Part shown: positions 24,440 to 30,759 of the stretch, in pieces
Layout of the letters: every line of letters begins with the position of its first letter
How positions within the stretch are numbered: the stretch's first letter is position 1
Assembly (NCBI GenBank): GCA_964389025.1
Contig: CAYMCQ010000023.1
Coordinates: 1 to 49,653 of the forward strand
Origin: CAYMCQ01 sp964389025
GTDB taxonomy: Bacteria > Verrucomicrobiota > Verrucomicrobiia > Limisphaerales > CAYMCQ01
Direction: 5' to 3'
Length of the DNA: 49,653 bases
The notes under the pieces: generated by a model
Told to the model about the DNA's origin: nothing
Database searches by the model: none
Seen by the model: only the letters and a program-made list of their open reading frames with translations
Position numbers and translations under genes: made by a program

Positions 24440-24866
24440 GCCGTGGGTTCTCGATACCGGGCCGCTCGGCCGATTGACACATCCGGCGCGCAACCCGCAA
24501 ATCGTGATTTGGCTGGAGCGGCAGCTTGCCGGGGGCGTCTCCATCATCATTCCTGAAATCGCCGATTACGAATTGCGCCGGAGTTTGCTGCTGGAAAATC
24601 TGGAGCGCTCCATCGCCCGCCTCGATAAACTCAAGACGATGCTCGTCTATCTGCCGATCACAACGTCCGTCATGCTGCGCGCCGCCGAACTTTGGGCGGA
24701 AGCCAGGCAGCGCGGTCGTCCCACCGCCGATCCGCAGGCGCTGGATGGCGATGTGATTCTTGCCGCGCAAACTTTGTCCGTGAACGGACGGGTCGCCACG
24801 GAAAACGTCGGTCACTTGTCGCTTTTTGTTGAAGCCGCCGATTGGAATGTCGTGGAAGAAAATTAA
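24432..24866 (+). CDS. PIN-domain ribonuclease toxin (VapC-like)
   Basis: PIN-domain toxins cleave RNA with a cluster of acidic residues. The 144-aa protein shows the expected pattern: D8 in WVLDTGPLG, E42/E47 in IPEIADYELRR, and D105/D107 in ALDGDVILAAQTL. The Thr/Ser-rich third segment reads ATENVGHLSLF. It appears intact. It follows a small putative antitoxin with an 8-bp overlap. The pair is bracketed by two lpxB-like 5' remnants (24190 and 24879), marking it as an inserted cassette. Confidence 0.8.
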   Translation: MIKPWVLDTGPLGRLTHPARNPQIVIWLERQLAGGVSIIIPEIADYELRRSLLLENLERSIARLDKLKTMLVYLPITTSVMLRAAELWAEARQRGRPTADPQALDGDVILAAQTLSVNGRVATENVGHLSLFVEAADWNVVEEN

Positions 24867-24878
24867 AATCATTCTTCC

Positions 24879-24974
24879 ATGAAACCAAAAAGCTTCATGC
24901 TTATCCTGGGCGCGGCGAGTCGAGATTTGCCGGCGGCGGAATTGAATGCGGCCTTTACGGAAATGGCGCGCTGA
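24879..24974 (+). pseudogene. lpxB: Remnant of the lpxB 5' end, copy 2
   Basis: This reads MKPKSFMLILGAASRDLPAA, then ELNAAFTEMAR and a stop. It is colinear with the expected LpxB start (MKPK-FMLIAGEASGDLLAAEL) over about 22 codons without a gap. Key residues are changed, including Glu and Gly of AGEASGD. The copy is thus decayed but in frame. It shares ATGAAACCAAAAA with copy 1. It lies 12 bp after the PIN toxin gene and just before the HicB-like gene. Confidence 0.65.
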
Positions 24975-24988
24975 TGTAACAGTTAATC

Positions 24989-25180
24989 ATGCAAAGCATC
25001 CGTTATGTGTATTGGCAGGACGGTGACGCGTGGCTCGGCCATCTGGAGGAATATCCCGACTACCTGACGCAGGGCGGATCGCTGGCTGATTTGGAGGAGC
25101 ATCTCCGCGACTTGCACAAGGATTTATCGAGCGGCGTCATTCCGCACGCGCACGAAGCGGGTGAACTCCAGGTCGCGTGA
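24989..25180 (+). CDS. hicB: HicB-like antitoxin
   Basis: This 63-aa protein has the HicB partial RNase-H-like fold signature. It opens with a strand pair (IRYVYWQDGDAWLGHLEEYP) and continues with GSLADLEEHLRDLHKDL. HicB neutralises the HicA RNase and often represses the operon. It lacks a separate C-terminal DNA-binding domain, as in short HicB proteins. Its stop overlaps the GTG of the HicA remnant by 3 bp. The order here is antitoxin first, then toxin. Confidence 0.7.
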   Translation: MQSIRYVYWQDGDAWLGHLEEYPDYLTQGGSLADLEEHLRDLHKDLSSGVIPHAHEAGELQVA

Positions 25181-25284
25181 AGCGAGTCGCGCTCATCCAG
25201 GAAATCACGCGAATGGGTTGCGTGTTCATTCTCAAGGAATACCTCGCGCGTTCGGTCATCAAAAAATTGAGCGACCCGGCTTGA
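25177..25284 (+). pseudogene. hicA: HicA-like toxin with an internal deletion
   Basis: The reading frame (GTG start, 35 aa) begins VKRVALIQEITRMGCVFI, which matches the start of HicA proteins (MKRxxLIxxxxxxGCxFxRxG). It ends in YLARSVIKKLSDPA, which matches the HicA C-terminal helix (hLARxIIKKL). The middle of about 30 residues, including the catalytic GxxHxxY and the PRHxEI strand, is missing. The junction is in frame. The toxin must be inactive, leaving an orphan HicB. Confidence 0.65.
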
Positions 25285-25322
25285 TTTCTTTCTCTGTGTC
25301 CCGCGTCTCTGCGTTTATTCCA

Positions 25323-25982
25323 ATGAAACAAAAACCCGCCATTGATGATTTGCTCAAAGTGATGTCCCGCCTCCGCTCGCCGCGCGGCTGCCCGTGGGAC
25401 CGCGAGCAGACGCATCTCACGCTCCGCTGGCACGCGGTCGAGGAAGTTTATGAATTGCTCGACGCCATCGAGTCGCGCGACGACCACGAACTTGAGGAGG
25501 AGCTTGGCGATTTACTGCTGCAAGTCGTCTTTCACTGCCAGCTCGCGAAGGAGCGCGGCGCGTTTGATTTCAACAAAGTCGCGCGGCACATCACTGACAA
25601 ATTGATCCGCCGCCATCCGCACGTTTTCGGAAAAACAAAAGTCAAAAACGTGGACGAAGTCTGGGCGAACTGGGAAAAAATCAAGCGCGCCGAAAAGCAC
25701 GGCACCAAACGCGCCCGTCCGTCCGCGCTCGACGGAATCCCAAAACATCTGCCGGCGTTGCTGCGCGCGGAAAAACTTTTGAAGAAGGCGAAGAAGGCGA
25801 AATTGGTGGGAACGAAACCGGCGAACAACAAGATTTCCCGGGCGAACTTCGCAAAAAAATTATTTCTCCTCGCACAACTTGCTCAAAGCAACGGTTGGTC
25901 TGCGGAGGAATTGTTGCGCGCGGAGACAGGCAGGCGCGAGCGCAGCTTACGAAAAAACGAATCGCGCCGAGGCGGGGATTAG
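25323..25982 (+). CDS. mazG: MazG-type nucleoside triphosphate pyrophosphohydrolase
   Basis: MazG hydrolyses (d)NTPs to monophosphates and pyrophosphate and cleans the nucleotide pool. From the ATG at 25323 (MKQKPAIDDLLKVM) the product is 219 aa. The MazG core is clear: LRSPRGCPWDREQTHLTL, and then the metal-binding EEVYELLDAI and EELGDLLLQVVFH. HPHVFG and W..IK...K follow. The C-terminal half-domain looks partly degenerate, with a low-complexity KKAKKAK stretch, and the last 18 residues are basic. It is probably functional in the first domain. Confidence 0.92.
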   Translation: MKQKPAIDDLLKVMSRLRSPRGCPWDREQTHLTLRWHAVEEVYELLDAIESRDDHELEEELGDLLLQVVFHCQLAKERGAFDFNKVARHITDKLIRRHPHVFGKTKVKNVDEVWANWEKIKRAEKHGTKRARPSALDGIPKHLPALLRAEKLLKKAKKAKLVGTKPANNKISRANFAKKLFLLAQLAQSNGWSAEELLRAETGRRERSLRKNESRRGGD

Positions 25983-26047
25983 CGGCGTCGCGCTGCTTCA
26001 TGAACACAGGCTTTGCAAAAAAATCCACGGCTGGTTATCTTGACGGC

Positions 26048-26263
26048 ATGAGCACCGTTGCTGAAATCAAAACAGCGTTCAAACGGCTTCCCGAACGCGA
26101 CCGCTCGAAATTCGCTGAATGGGTTCAGGCAAGCGTGAAAGAACATGACCCGGAATTGGAGGCGGCCTTGCGTCATTCGCTGCGCAGCCCGCTGAAGAAA
26201 TACAAGCCCGGCCACTTCGCTGCGCTTGCTTCGCGCAACCGCCGCCGCGCAGCCGCTGCGTGA
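26048..26263 (+). CDS. Antitoxin of a RelE/ParE-type pair
   Basis: This small protein (71 aa) starts MSTVAEIKTAFKRLPERDRS, a form common in antitoxins that precede RelE/ParE toxins. Its stop overlaps the toxin start as GTGA. The N-terminal helix (IKTAFKRLPERDRSKFAEWV) probably mediates dimer or DNA contact, and the C-terminus would wrap the toxin. It lies 65 bp after mazG on the same strand. Confidence 0.7.
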   Translation: MSTVAEIKTAFKRLPERDRSKFAEWVQASVKEHDPELEAALRHSLRSPLKKYKPGHFAALASRNRRRAAAA

Positions 26264-26574
26264 ACAAGGTTGAAATCTTCGTCCGTCACGACGCGGAGTT
26301 GGACGCGTTCGGTTATTTCCAATACATCTTCGAACGCAACCCTGACGCTGCGCGGCGTTTCCTGGAAGCAGTTGACCGAACGGTGGAAAATCTGGCGCTG
26401 CAACCGCTCAAAGGACGGCTGCGACATTTTCGTGGCCGTGACTTGAAGAACATCCGCTCATGGCGCGTGGATGATTTCGAGGACTATCTGATCTTTTATC
26501 GTTTCACCGAATCGCGGTTGGAAATCATGCGGGTCAAGCATGGCGCGATGAATTTTCCCGATGCGTTGTTGTGA
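26260..26574 (+). CDS. RelE/ParE-family toxin
   Basis: The 104-aa product (GTG start at 26260, coupled to the antitoxin stop by a 4-bp overlap) has the ParE/RelE fold pattern. It has an N-terminal strand (VEIFVRHDAELDA), a helical hairpin with FLEAVDRTVENLALQP, and a C-terminal sheet. The sheet reads NIRSWRVDDFEDYLIFYR, then LEIMRVKHGAMNF. The IFYR...I.RV.HG motif is typical of ParE-like toxins. ParE poisons gyrase and RelE cleaves mRNA; the sequence does not distinguish them. It appears intact. Confidence 0.85.
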   Translation: MNKVEIFVRHDAELDAFGYFQYIFERNPDAARRFLEAVDRTVENLALQPLKGRLRHFRGRDLKNIRSWRVDDFEDYLIFYRFTESRLEIMRVKHGAMNFPDALL

Positions 26575-26627
26575 TTGCGGCGTTGTCTCCTTGCATTTCC
26601 CCGGCTAAACTGCGCCGCTTGAAACGA

Positions 26628-26891
26628 TCAAGCCCGCGCCGCAATCGCCACGCGCTTCGTGCCGGCGGTGATGCCGTGCGGCAGATGGATGTTCCAGCTT
26701 CGCTCGCTTTTGTCCACCTGCAAGACCACGCTGGCATCGGCAGGCGGATGGTTGACGGGATTTTGCAGAAGAACAAAGTCTGGCCCCATCTGCGCGACGG
26801 GGATGGATTGTCCGCCGACGAGCAGGCGCATTTTCACCTGCGCGGAATGCCCGCCGTGAGTTGACACCGGAAATATGGAACAGGATTTCAT
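26628..26891 (-). CDS. Small conserved protein of unknown function, divergent from the mini-kinase
   Basis: The product is up to 87 aa and includes GGHSAQVKMRLLVGGQSIPV and the segment AQMGPDFVLLQNPVNHPPAD. A regular beta-strand pattern (VVLQVDKSERSWNIHLPHGI) follows. It reads like a small beta-sandwich or binding protein that I associate with Verrucomicrobia but cannot name. An ATG at 26831 with AGGTG upstream is an alternative start. The longer form is given because GGHSAQVK looks conserved. Its 5' end overlaps that of the kinase-like gene on the other strand by 17 bp. Confidence 0.5.
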   Translation of the reverse strand: MKSCSIFPVSTHGGHSAQVKMRLLVGGQSIPVAQMGPDFVLLQNPVNHPPADASVVLQVDKSERSWNIHLPHGITAGTKRVAIAARA

Positions 26892-27372
26892 TCAACAAAA
26901 CGCGCTGACTTACGCTTCGCGCCACGGACTTCAACTCGCGGAGCGCCTCGGATTCGGGGTTCACGGTATTATCTTCGTCGCGGAAAACAAGTCCAAAAGC
27001 GGCAAGACCGCCGTGAAGGCGCACTACGAACGCGAGCCGTATCTGCGCGAGCGGGCGATCTACGAGCGGTTGAAAAATGAAGGTGTCACCGACGTTCTTG
27101 GCTTCAACGTCCCGCAATTCATCCACGCCGACGACGAGTTGCGCGTCATCGAGATGAGCATCGTCACGCGGCCGTTCGTGCTGGATTTCGCCGGCGCGCA
27201 TCTCGGCGCGCCGCCGGATTTCCCGGACGAAATCTGGGCGGAATGGGAAGCCGGGAAGCGCGAATTGTTCGACGCCCGCTGGCCGGAGGTCAAAAAAGTT
27301 CTGGCCGCGCTGGAGGAATGGAAAATCTACATGGTGGATGTGTCGCCCAGCAACGTCGCATTCTCTGGTTGA
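26875..27372 (+). CDS. Minimal protein-kinase-like protein
   Basis: The 165-aa protein has kinase-fold landmarks: a Gly-rich loop (LGFGVHGIIF, about 25-34), a Lys in TAVKAHY (K48), and a candidate alpha-C Glu in YLRERAIYERL. A catalytic-loop-like segment, MVDVSPSNVAF, provides D155 and N160 at the D-x4-N spacing. It stops five residues later. There is no DFG motif and no C-terminal lobe. It could be a true minimal kinase, a pseudokinase or a 3'-truncated gene. It is paired head to head with the small gene at 26628-26891. Confidence 0.65.
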   Translation: MEQDFIQQNALTYASRHGLQLAERLGFGVHGIIFVAENKSKSGKTAVKAHYEREPYLRERAIYERLKNEGVTDVLGFNVPQFIHADDELRVIEMSIVTRPFVLDFAGAHLGAPPDFPDEIWAEWEAGKRELFDARWPEVKKVLAALEEWKIYMVDVSPSNVAFSG

Positions 27373-27502
27373 ACGGAACAATCATTTTCCAAGCATGCCC
27401 CGAACGCGTTGGGAATAAATTTTCAGGCCGGCAAATGCGCGTTGACGCTTCAGCGGTCACACAAAGCGCGCGCTACGGAGTTCATTCCTTGAGGCGCCTC
27501 GT

Positions 27503-27600
27503 AATAAACGATTGCATTGGGCGGCTGCGTTTTGTTTCCTTCCGCTGTGTCCCACGCGCGCTCCTTCGCAAAATTCTGGCTGCCGGTCATCCTTTGGATG
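27503..27600 (+). repeat. Direct repeat, orphan copy of the vanZ-like gene's 5' end
   Basis: These 98 bp match 30234-30331 with a single mismatch (A at 27516 versus T). They contain the same GTG start and encode the first 18 residues of the VanZ-like protein (MSHARSFAKFWLPVILWM). After codon 18 the frame reads TGL and stops. It marks the upstream end of a 2.73-kb inserted segment. The near-identity indicates a recent event. Confidence 0.95.
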
Positions 27601-27916
27601 ACTGGTTTATGAAACAGGCGATCGCTCTGACCGGAAAACTGGAAAAAATTGCAGAGGTGTTCTGCGCCGGATCGGAACTGGTTTTATCATTTCCGCGCGG
27701 AAACATCAGTGAACGCAGCCGGGCAAACTGTCCGACTCACTTTCCCTTCCCGGGAGTTTTTTTGCAAAGTCGCTGCCAAGTGGACATCGGCAGCGAACTT
27801 GGCCTTGACGCGACGAAGAATGGGATGGGGAATCCCAAAGCTTTCGGGTTAATTCTATTTCCGAATGTTTAAGGTCGCCTCGGCAAAAAAATTCTGTTGA
27901 CGGGAATAGGGTTTTT
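27601..27916. other. Cassette sequence between the direct repeat and the TetR operator
   Basis: About 316 bp without a recognisable gene. An open frame from the ATG at 27609 (MKQAIALTGKLEKIAEVF, to 27872) exists but has no family resemblance and may be chance. A candidate -35 (TTGACG, 27897-27902) precedes the TetR operator, with a poor -10 (about ATACCG) inside it. Confidence 0.4.
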
Positions 27917-27936
27917 ACATACCGTCCAGTATGTAT
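27917..27936. promoter_or_regulatory. TetR-type operator overlapping the regulator's start codon
   Basis: ACATAC-CGTCCA-GTATGT (27917-27934) is an inverted repeat ending at the ATG of the tetR gene. The core ATACC-N2-CCAGTA-N-GTAT recurs at 29695-29712. Operators of this shape are typical of TetR proteins, and the position implies autorepression. Confidence 0.7.
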
Positions 27937-28567
27937 GGCAGTTGCAAGCGCCAAAACATCTGAATCCGACACCAAGCGGAAGCTGTTGGACGCCGCCGTG
28001 AAGCTGATGCTCTGCAAAGGCTTCAAGGCGACGACCGTGGACGAGATTTGCGCCGGCGCGGGCGTGACCAAGGGAAGCTTCTTCCATTATTTTGACGGCA
28101 AGGAGGATCTCACCAAGGCCACGGCGAAACATTTTCAGGAGTTTCAGCAGCGGATGTTCGACGGAGCGGATTTCCGGTCGCTCGGCGATCCGCTGGACCG
28201 TGTGCATGGCCGCCTCGATTTGCTGGTTGAGGTGGCGCGCAATCCGGAACTGCCAAAAAGTTGCCTCATCGGGAATCTGGCGCAGGAAGTTTCTGGCACG
28301 CACGAGGAAATCCGCTGCGTGTGCGAGTGCGCGTTGGACGCGGCGGCATCGGATTTCGAGCGCGACGTGTCGGCGGCGAAGTTGAAACACGCGCCCAAGG
28401 CGGATTTCGATCCGGCCAGCGTCGCGCGGCTCTACATCTCGCTCATCCAAGGCTCGATGATTCTGGCCAAGGCGTCGAAAAGTCCGGAAATCTTTGAGGA
28501 AAACGTGGAGCACTTGCGCCGTTACATCGAGGCGTTGATCGGGAAGCGGCGTTCGGGAGCAAAATAA
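27935..28567 (+). CDS. TetR/AcrR-family transcriptional repressor
   Basis: The 210-aa product has the N-terminal TetR helix-turn-helix (KRKLLDAAVKLMLCKGFKAT, GAGVTKGSFFHYFDGKEDLT). The ligand-binding domain includes LPKSCLIGNLAQEVS, common in TetR members that sense electrophiles or small aromatic compounds. It is intact. The operator overlaps its start codon, so it represses itself, and a second like site lies before the Cys-rich gene at 29783. The whole set sits in the segment bounded by the 98-bp direct repeats. The inducer is unknown. Confidence 0.93.
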   Translation: MAVASAKTSESDTKRKLLDAAVKLMLCKGFKATTVDEICAGAGVTKGSFFHYFDGKEDLTKATAKHFQEFQQRMFDGADFRSLGDPLDRVHGRLDLLVEVARNPELPKSCLIGNLAQEVSGTHEEIRCVCECALDAAASDFERDVSAAKLKHAPKADFDPASVARLYISLIQGSMILAKASKSPEIFEENVEHLRRYIEALIGKRRSGAK

Positions 28568-28646
28568 CCAATCGCACGGTCATAGCTTATGACAACTAAC
28601 AACTGGTAGAGCGAATTCCAACAGCCGCACTACTCAAAAAAACAAA

Positions 28647-29201
28647 ATGAAAAATAAACCTATGCTGAAAATCCTTCTCATCGCCATTCCGGTGATCCTC
28701 GTGGTCTTCCTCATCATCGTGGCCCTGCAACCGTCTGATTACCGCATCACACGCTCGCTCGCCATCGGTGCGCCGCCGGACGCGGTGTTCCCGCACGTCA
28801 ACGTCCTGAAGCAATGGGAGGCGTGGAGTCCGTGGGGCAAGGTTGATCCAAACATGAAACTCACCTACGACGGCCCGGCATCGGGTATTGGCGCGAGCTA
28901 CGCTTGGGTCGGCAACAGCGAGGTCGGTGAAGGTCGCTCGACCATCGCAGAGTCGCGCGCGAATGAGTTTATCCGGTTCAAGCTCGATTTCGTCAAGCCG
29001 ATGGCCAGCACAGCGACGGCGGAGTTCACTTTCAAACCGCAAGGCGATCACACCGAAGTCACTTGGGTGAACAACGGCGAAAAGCCTTTCATCATGAAGG
29101 CCATGTGTTTGTTCATGAGCATGGACAAAATGATTGGCAGCCGCATGGAGTCGGGACTCGCCGACCTCAAGAAGGCTGCGGAAGCAACCGGGAGCAAATA
29201 G
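28647..29201 (+). CDS. Membrane-anchored SRPBCC (polyketide cyclase/START-like) protein
   Basis: The 184-aa product has an N-terminal membrane helix (ILLIAIPVILVVFLIIVAL). A SRPBCC domain follows, with the START-like pattern ITRSLAIGAPPDAVFPHV, then W..WSPWG, and the C-terminal helix MESGLADLKKAAE. SRPBCC domains bind hydrophobic ligands; a specific activity cannot be inferred. It is the first gene after tetR, 79 bp downstream, and the TfoX-like gene follows 2 bp after its stop, so they form an operon. Confidence 0.85.
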   Translation: MKNKPMLKILLIAIPVILVVFLIIVALQPSDYRITRSLAIGAPPDAVFPHVNVLKQWEAWSPWGKVDPNMKLTYDGPASGIGASYAWVGNSEVGEGRSTIAESRANEFIRFKLDFVKPMASTATAEFTFKPQGDHTEVTWVNNGEKPFIMKAMCLFMSMDKMIGSRMESGLADLKKAAEATGSK

Positions 29202-29203
29202 CA

Positions 29204-29629
29204 ATGCCCATGGCTTACGACGAACAACTGGCAGCGCGAGTGCGGAGCGGCTTTAGCACGGCGCGGGTGCGATTCGAGGAGAAGCGCATGATGGGCGGGT
29301 TGTGTTTTTTGGTGGATGGCAAGATGTGCGTCGGCGTGGAGAAGAATCGCCTGATGGCGCGCATTAATCCGGAGGTGTATGACGCTGCGCTGCGCCGAAA
29401 GGGTTGCGTGCCGATGGACTTCACCGGGCGTCCGATGCGCGGGTTCGTCTTCGTCAATCCGGCGGGGCTGGGAACAGACGGTGAATTGAGCGACTGGTTG
29501 AAGCTGGCACTGGAGTTCAACCCCAAGGCAAAGTCATCGAAGAAGAAAGCCGCTCCTGATCGAGCTTCGCAAAAACATTTCGCTCGTCCCCGCATGCGCA
29601 GGGGCGAGTCGTCACGCAGGCAACCGTAG
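29204..29629 (+). CDS. TfoX N-terminal-domain protein
   Basis: This protein (141 aa) shows the TfoX-N pattern: MAYDEQLAARVRSGF, then the RFEEKRMMGGLCFLVDGKM core and MDFTGRPMRGFVFVNP. In enterics and Vibrio TfoX regulates competence, but stand-alone TfoX-N proteins in other bacteria are of unknown function. The end is a basic tail (HFARPRMRRGESSRRQP) encoded by a near-palindromic word (CTCGTCCCC...GGGGCGAG, 29583-29608). This suggests that the normal C-terminus was extended by a repeat. It is co-transcribed with the SRPBCC gene (2-bp gap). Confidence 0.85.
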   Translation: MPMAYDEQLAARVRSGFSTARVRFEEKRMMGGLCFLVDGKMCVGVEKNRLMARINPEVYDAALRRKGCVPMDFTGRPMRGFVFVNPAGLGTDGELSDWLKLALEFNPKAKSSKKKAAPDRASQKHFARPRMRRGESSRRQP

Positions 29630-29694
29630 CAGTCGGTTTTCAAAAAAAAGAATCCCATGATCACTCCAGAACAGTTTTTTTGCGGCCACAATTT

Positions 29695-29712
29695 ATACCA
29701 ACCAGTAGGTAT
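29695..29712. promoter_or_regulatory. Second TetR-type operator, upstream of the Cys-rich gene
   Basis: ATACC-AACCAGTA-GGTAT is an inverted repeat. Aligned with the site at 27919-27936 it differs at only three positions. It lies about 70 bp upstream of the ATG at 29783 and after the TfoX-like gene, so the TetR protein probably controls a second transcript in the cassette. Confidence 0.6.
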
Positions 29713-29782
29713 GAACTCGGCGGGTTCGGTCGGCGACCTTGCCCGAGAACAATCCAAGCCGACGAAGAGACAAAACAACAAA

Positions 29783-30136
29783 ATGAAAACTCCATGTTCA
29801 ACCGACTGCTGCCCGACGGAGGCAGCGGCAACTCAACAGTGCTCAAGCGGCCCGGCACAATGTCTGGCCGAAGCGGGCTGCAACTGTCCCATCGAAGGCG
29901 CGACCCAGATGTGGGGCAGGTCGTTCGGCGAGGCCATGTGCCAGGCGCAGACTGAAATCCTCAAAGCCAAAATCATCAAGGCTTGGGGACCGATGCTGGA
30001 TCAGGCCGCAGACGGCATGATGGAAACGATGAGCGCGCTCTGGGCGGAAAAAATCGCCGAGGTGCGCACCGCCGAGGCGAAGTCCGCGTTCCAGCAACGC
30101 CTGCGCGACCTGTGGTTGCAGGAAAAGAAAAAGTAG
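29783..30136 (+). CDS. Cys-rich small protein of unknown function
   Basis: The 117-aa product has seven Cys in its first 40 residues (MKTPCSTDCCPTE, then QCSSGPAQCLAEAGCNC). A long amphipathic helical region follows (AMCQAQTEILKAKIIKAWGP, MMETMSALWAEKIAEV) with a charged end. The Cys cluster suggests metal or thiol chemistry; no family is recognised. A longer frame starts upstream at 29657, but the operator lies inside that extension, so the ATG at 29783 is preferred. It is probably part of the TetR regulon. It ends 97 bp before the second direct repeat. Confidence 0.6.
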   Translation: MKTPCSTDCCPTEAAATQQCSSGPAQCLAEAGCNCPIEGATQMWGRSFGEAMCQAQTEILKAKIIKAWGPMLDQAADGMMETMSALWAEKIAEVRTAEAKSAFQQRLRDLWLQEKKK

Positions 30137-30233
30137 CAGCAAGGGCGGGTTCTCCGAACAATGCCTCCGCATCGGCAACGTGAGGAGAACCCGCTCACAG
30201 CTTCCCGCGACGCCACAACCGGGAGCGTCCCGC

Positions 30234-30331
30234 AATAAACGATTGCTTTGGGCGGCTGCGTTTTGTTTCCTTCCGCTGTGTCCCACGCGCGCTCCTTCGC
30301 AAAATTCTGGCTGCCGGTCATCCTTTGGATG
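30234..30331 (+). repeat. Direct repeat, copy at the start of the intact vanZ-like gene
   Basis: Partner of 27503-27600, 97 of 98 bases identical. It contains the start codon and the first 18 codons of the vanZ-like gene. The repeat ends exactly where the orphan copy diverges, so the gene was rebuilt intact on this side of the insertion. Confidence 0.95.
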
Positions 30332-30736
30332 GCGGTGATTTTTATCGCCTCGAGCAAAGCCGGTTCGGTGCAGCACACGTCGCGAATTCTTGGGCCGTTC
30401 ATCCATTGGATGTTCCCGTCGTTCTCCGAACAGAAGGTCCGCGAAATCGTTTTCTCGATCCGCAAAAGCTCTCACGCCATCGAATACGCCATCCTCGCCG
30501 TGCTGGTCTGGCGCGCGCGGCGAAAACCGTTCCGCAACGACCATCGCCCGTGGTATCTGTTCGACGCGATGGTGGCGTGGGGCATCGCCGCGCTCTACGC
30601 CGTGACCGATGAATTTCACCAGACGTTCGTCGCCTCGCGGCAAGGTTCGTTCTGGGACGTGTTGCTCGATTCGGCTGGCGCAGCATTGGGACTTTTGCTT
30701 TTCTGGCGCGTCGGAAAATTTTTCAGACGATGGTGA
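30278..30736 (+). CDS. VanZ-family membrane protein
   Basis: VanZ-like proteins are small membrane proteins of mostly unknown role; VanZ itself gives low-level teicoplanin resistance. The 152-aa product has four hydrophobic segments. It carries the family motifs FIASSKAGS near the N-terminus, SHAIEYAILAVLVW in the middle, and TDEFHQTFVASRQGSFWDVL near the end. I chose the GTG at 30278; a TTG at 30248 would add ten residues. comEC starts 23 bp downstream on the same strand, so the two may be co-transcribed. Confidence 0.88.
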   Translation: MSHARSFAKFWLPVILWMAVIFIASSKAGSVQHTSRILGPFIHWMFPSFSEQKVREIVFSIRKSSHAIEYAILAVLVWRARRKPFRNDHRPWYLFDAMVAWGIAALYAVTDEFHQTFVASRQGSFWDVLLDSAGAALGLLLFWRVGKFFRRW

Positions 30737-30759
30737 TCCAAACCGGCTGACGAGGAATT

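Noticed and set aside
27243..27872. 209-aa open frame crossing the kinase end and the vanZ start copy
   Set aside because: It joins an antiframe of the kinase gene with the direct repeat in a frame other than VanZ's; a chance fusion.
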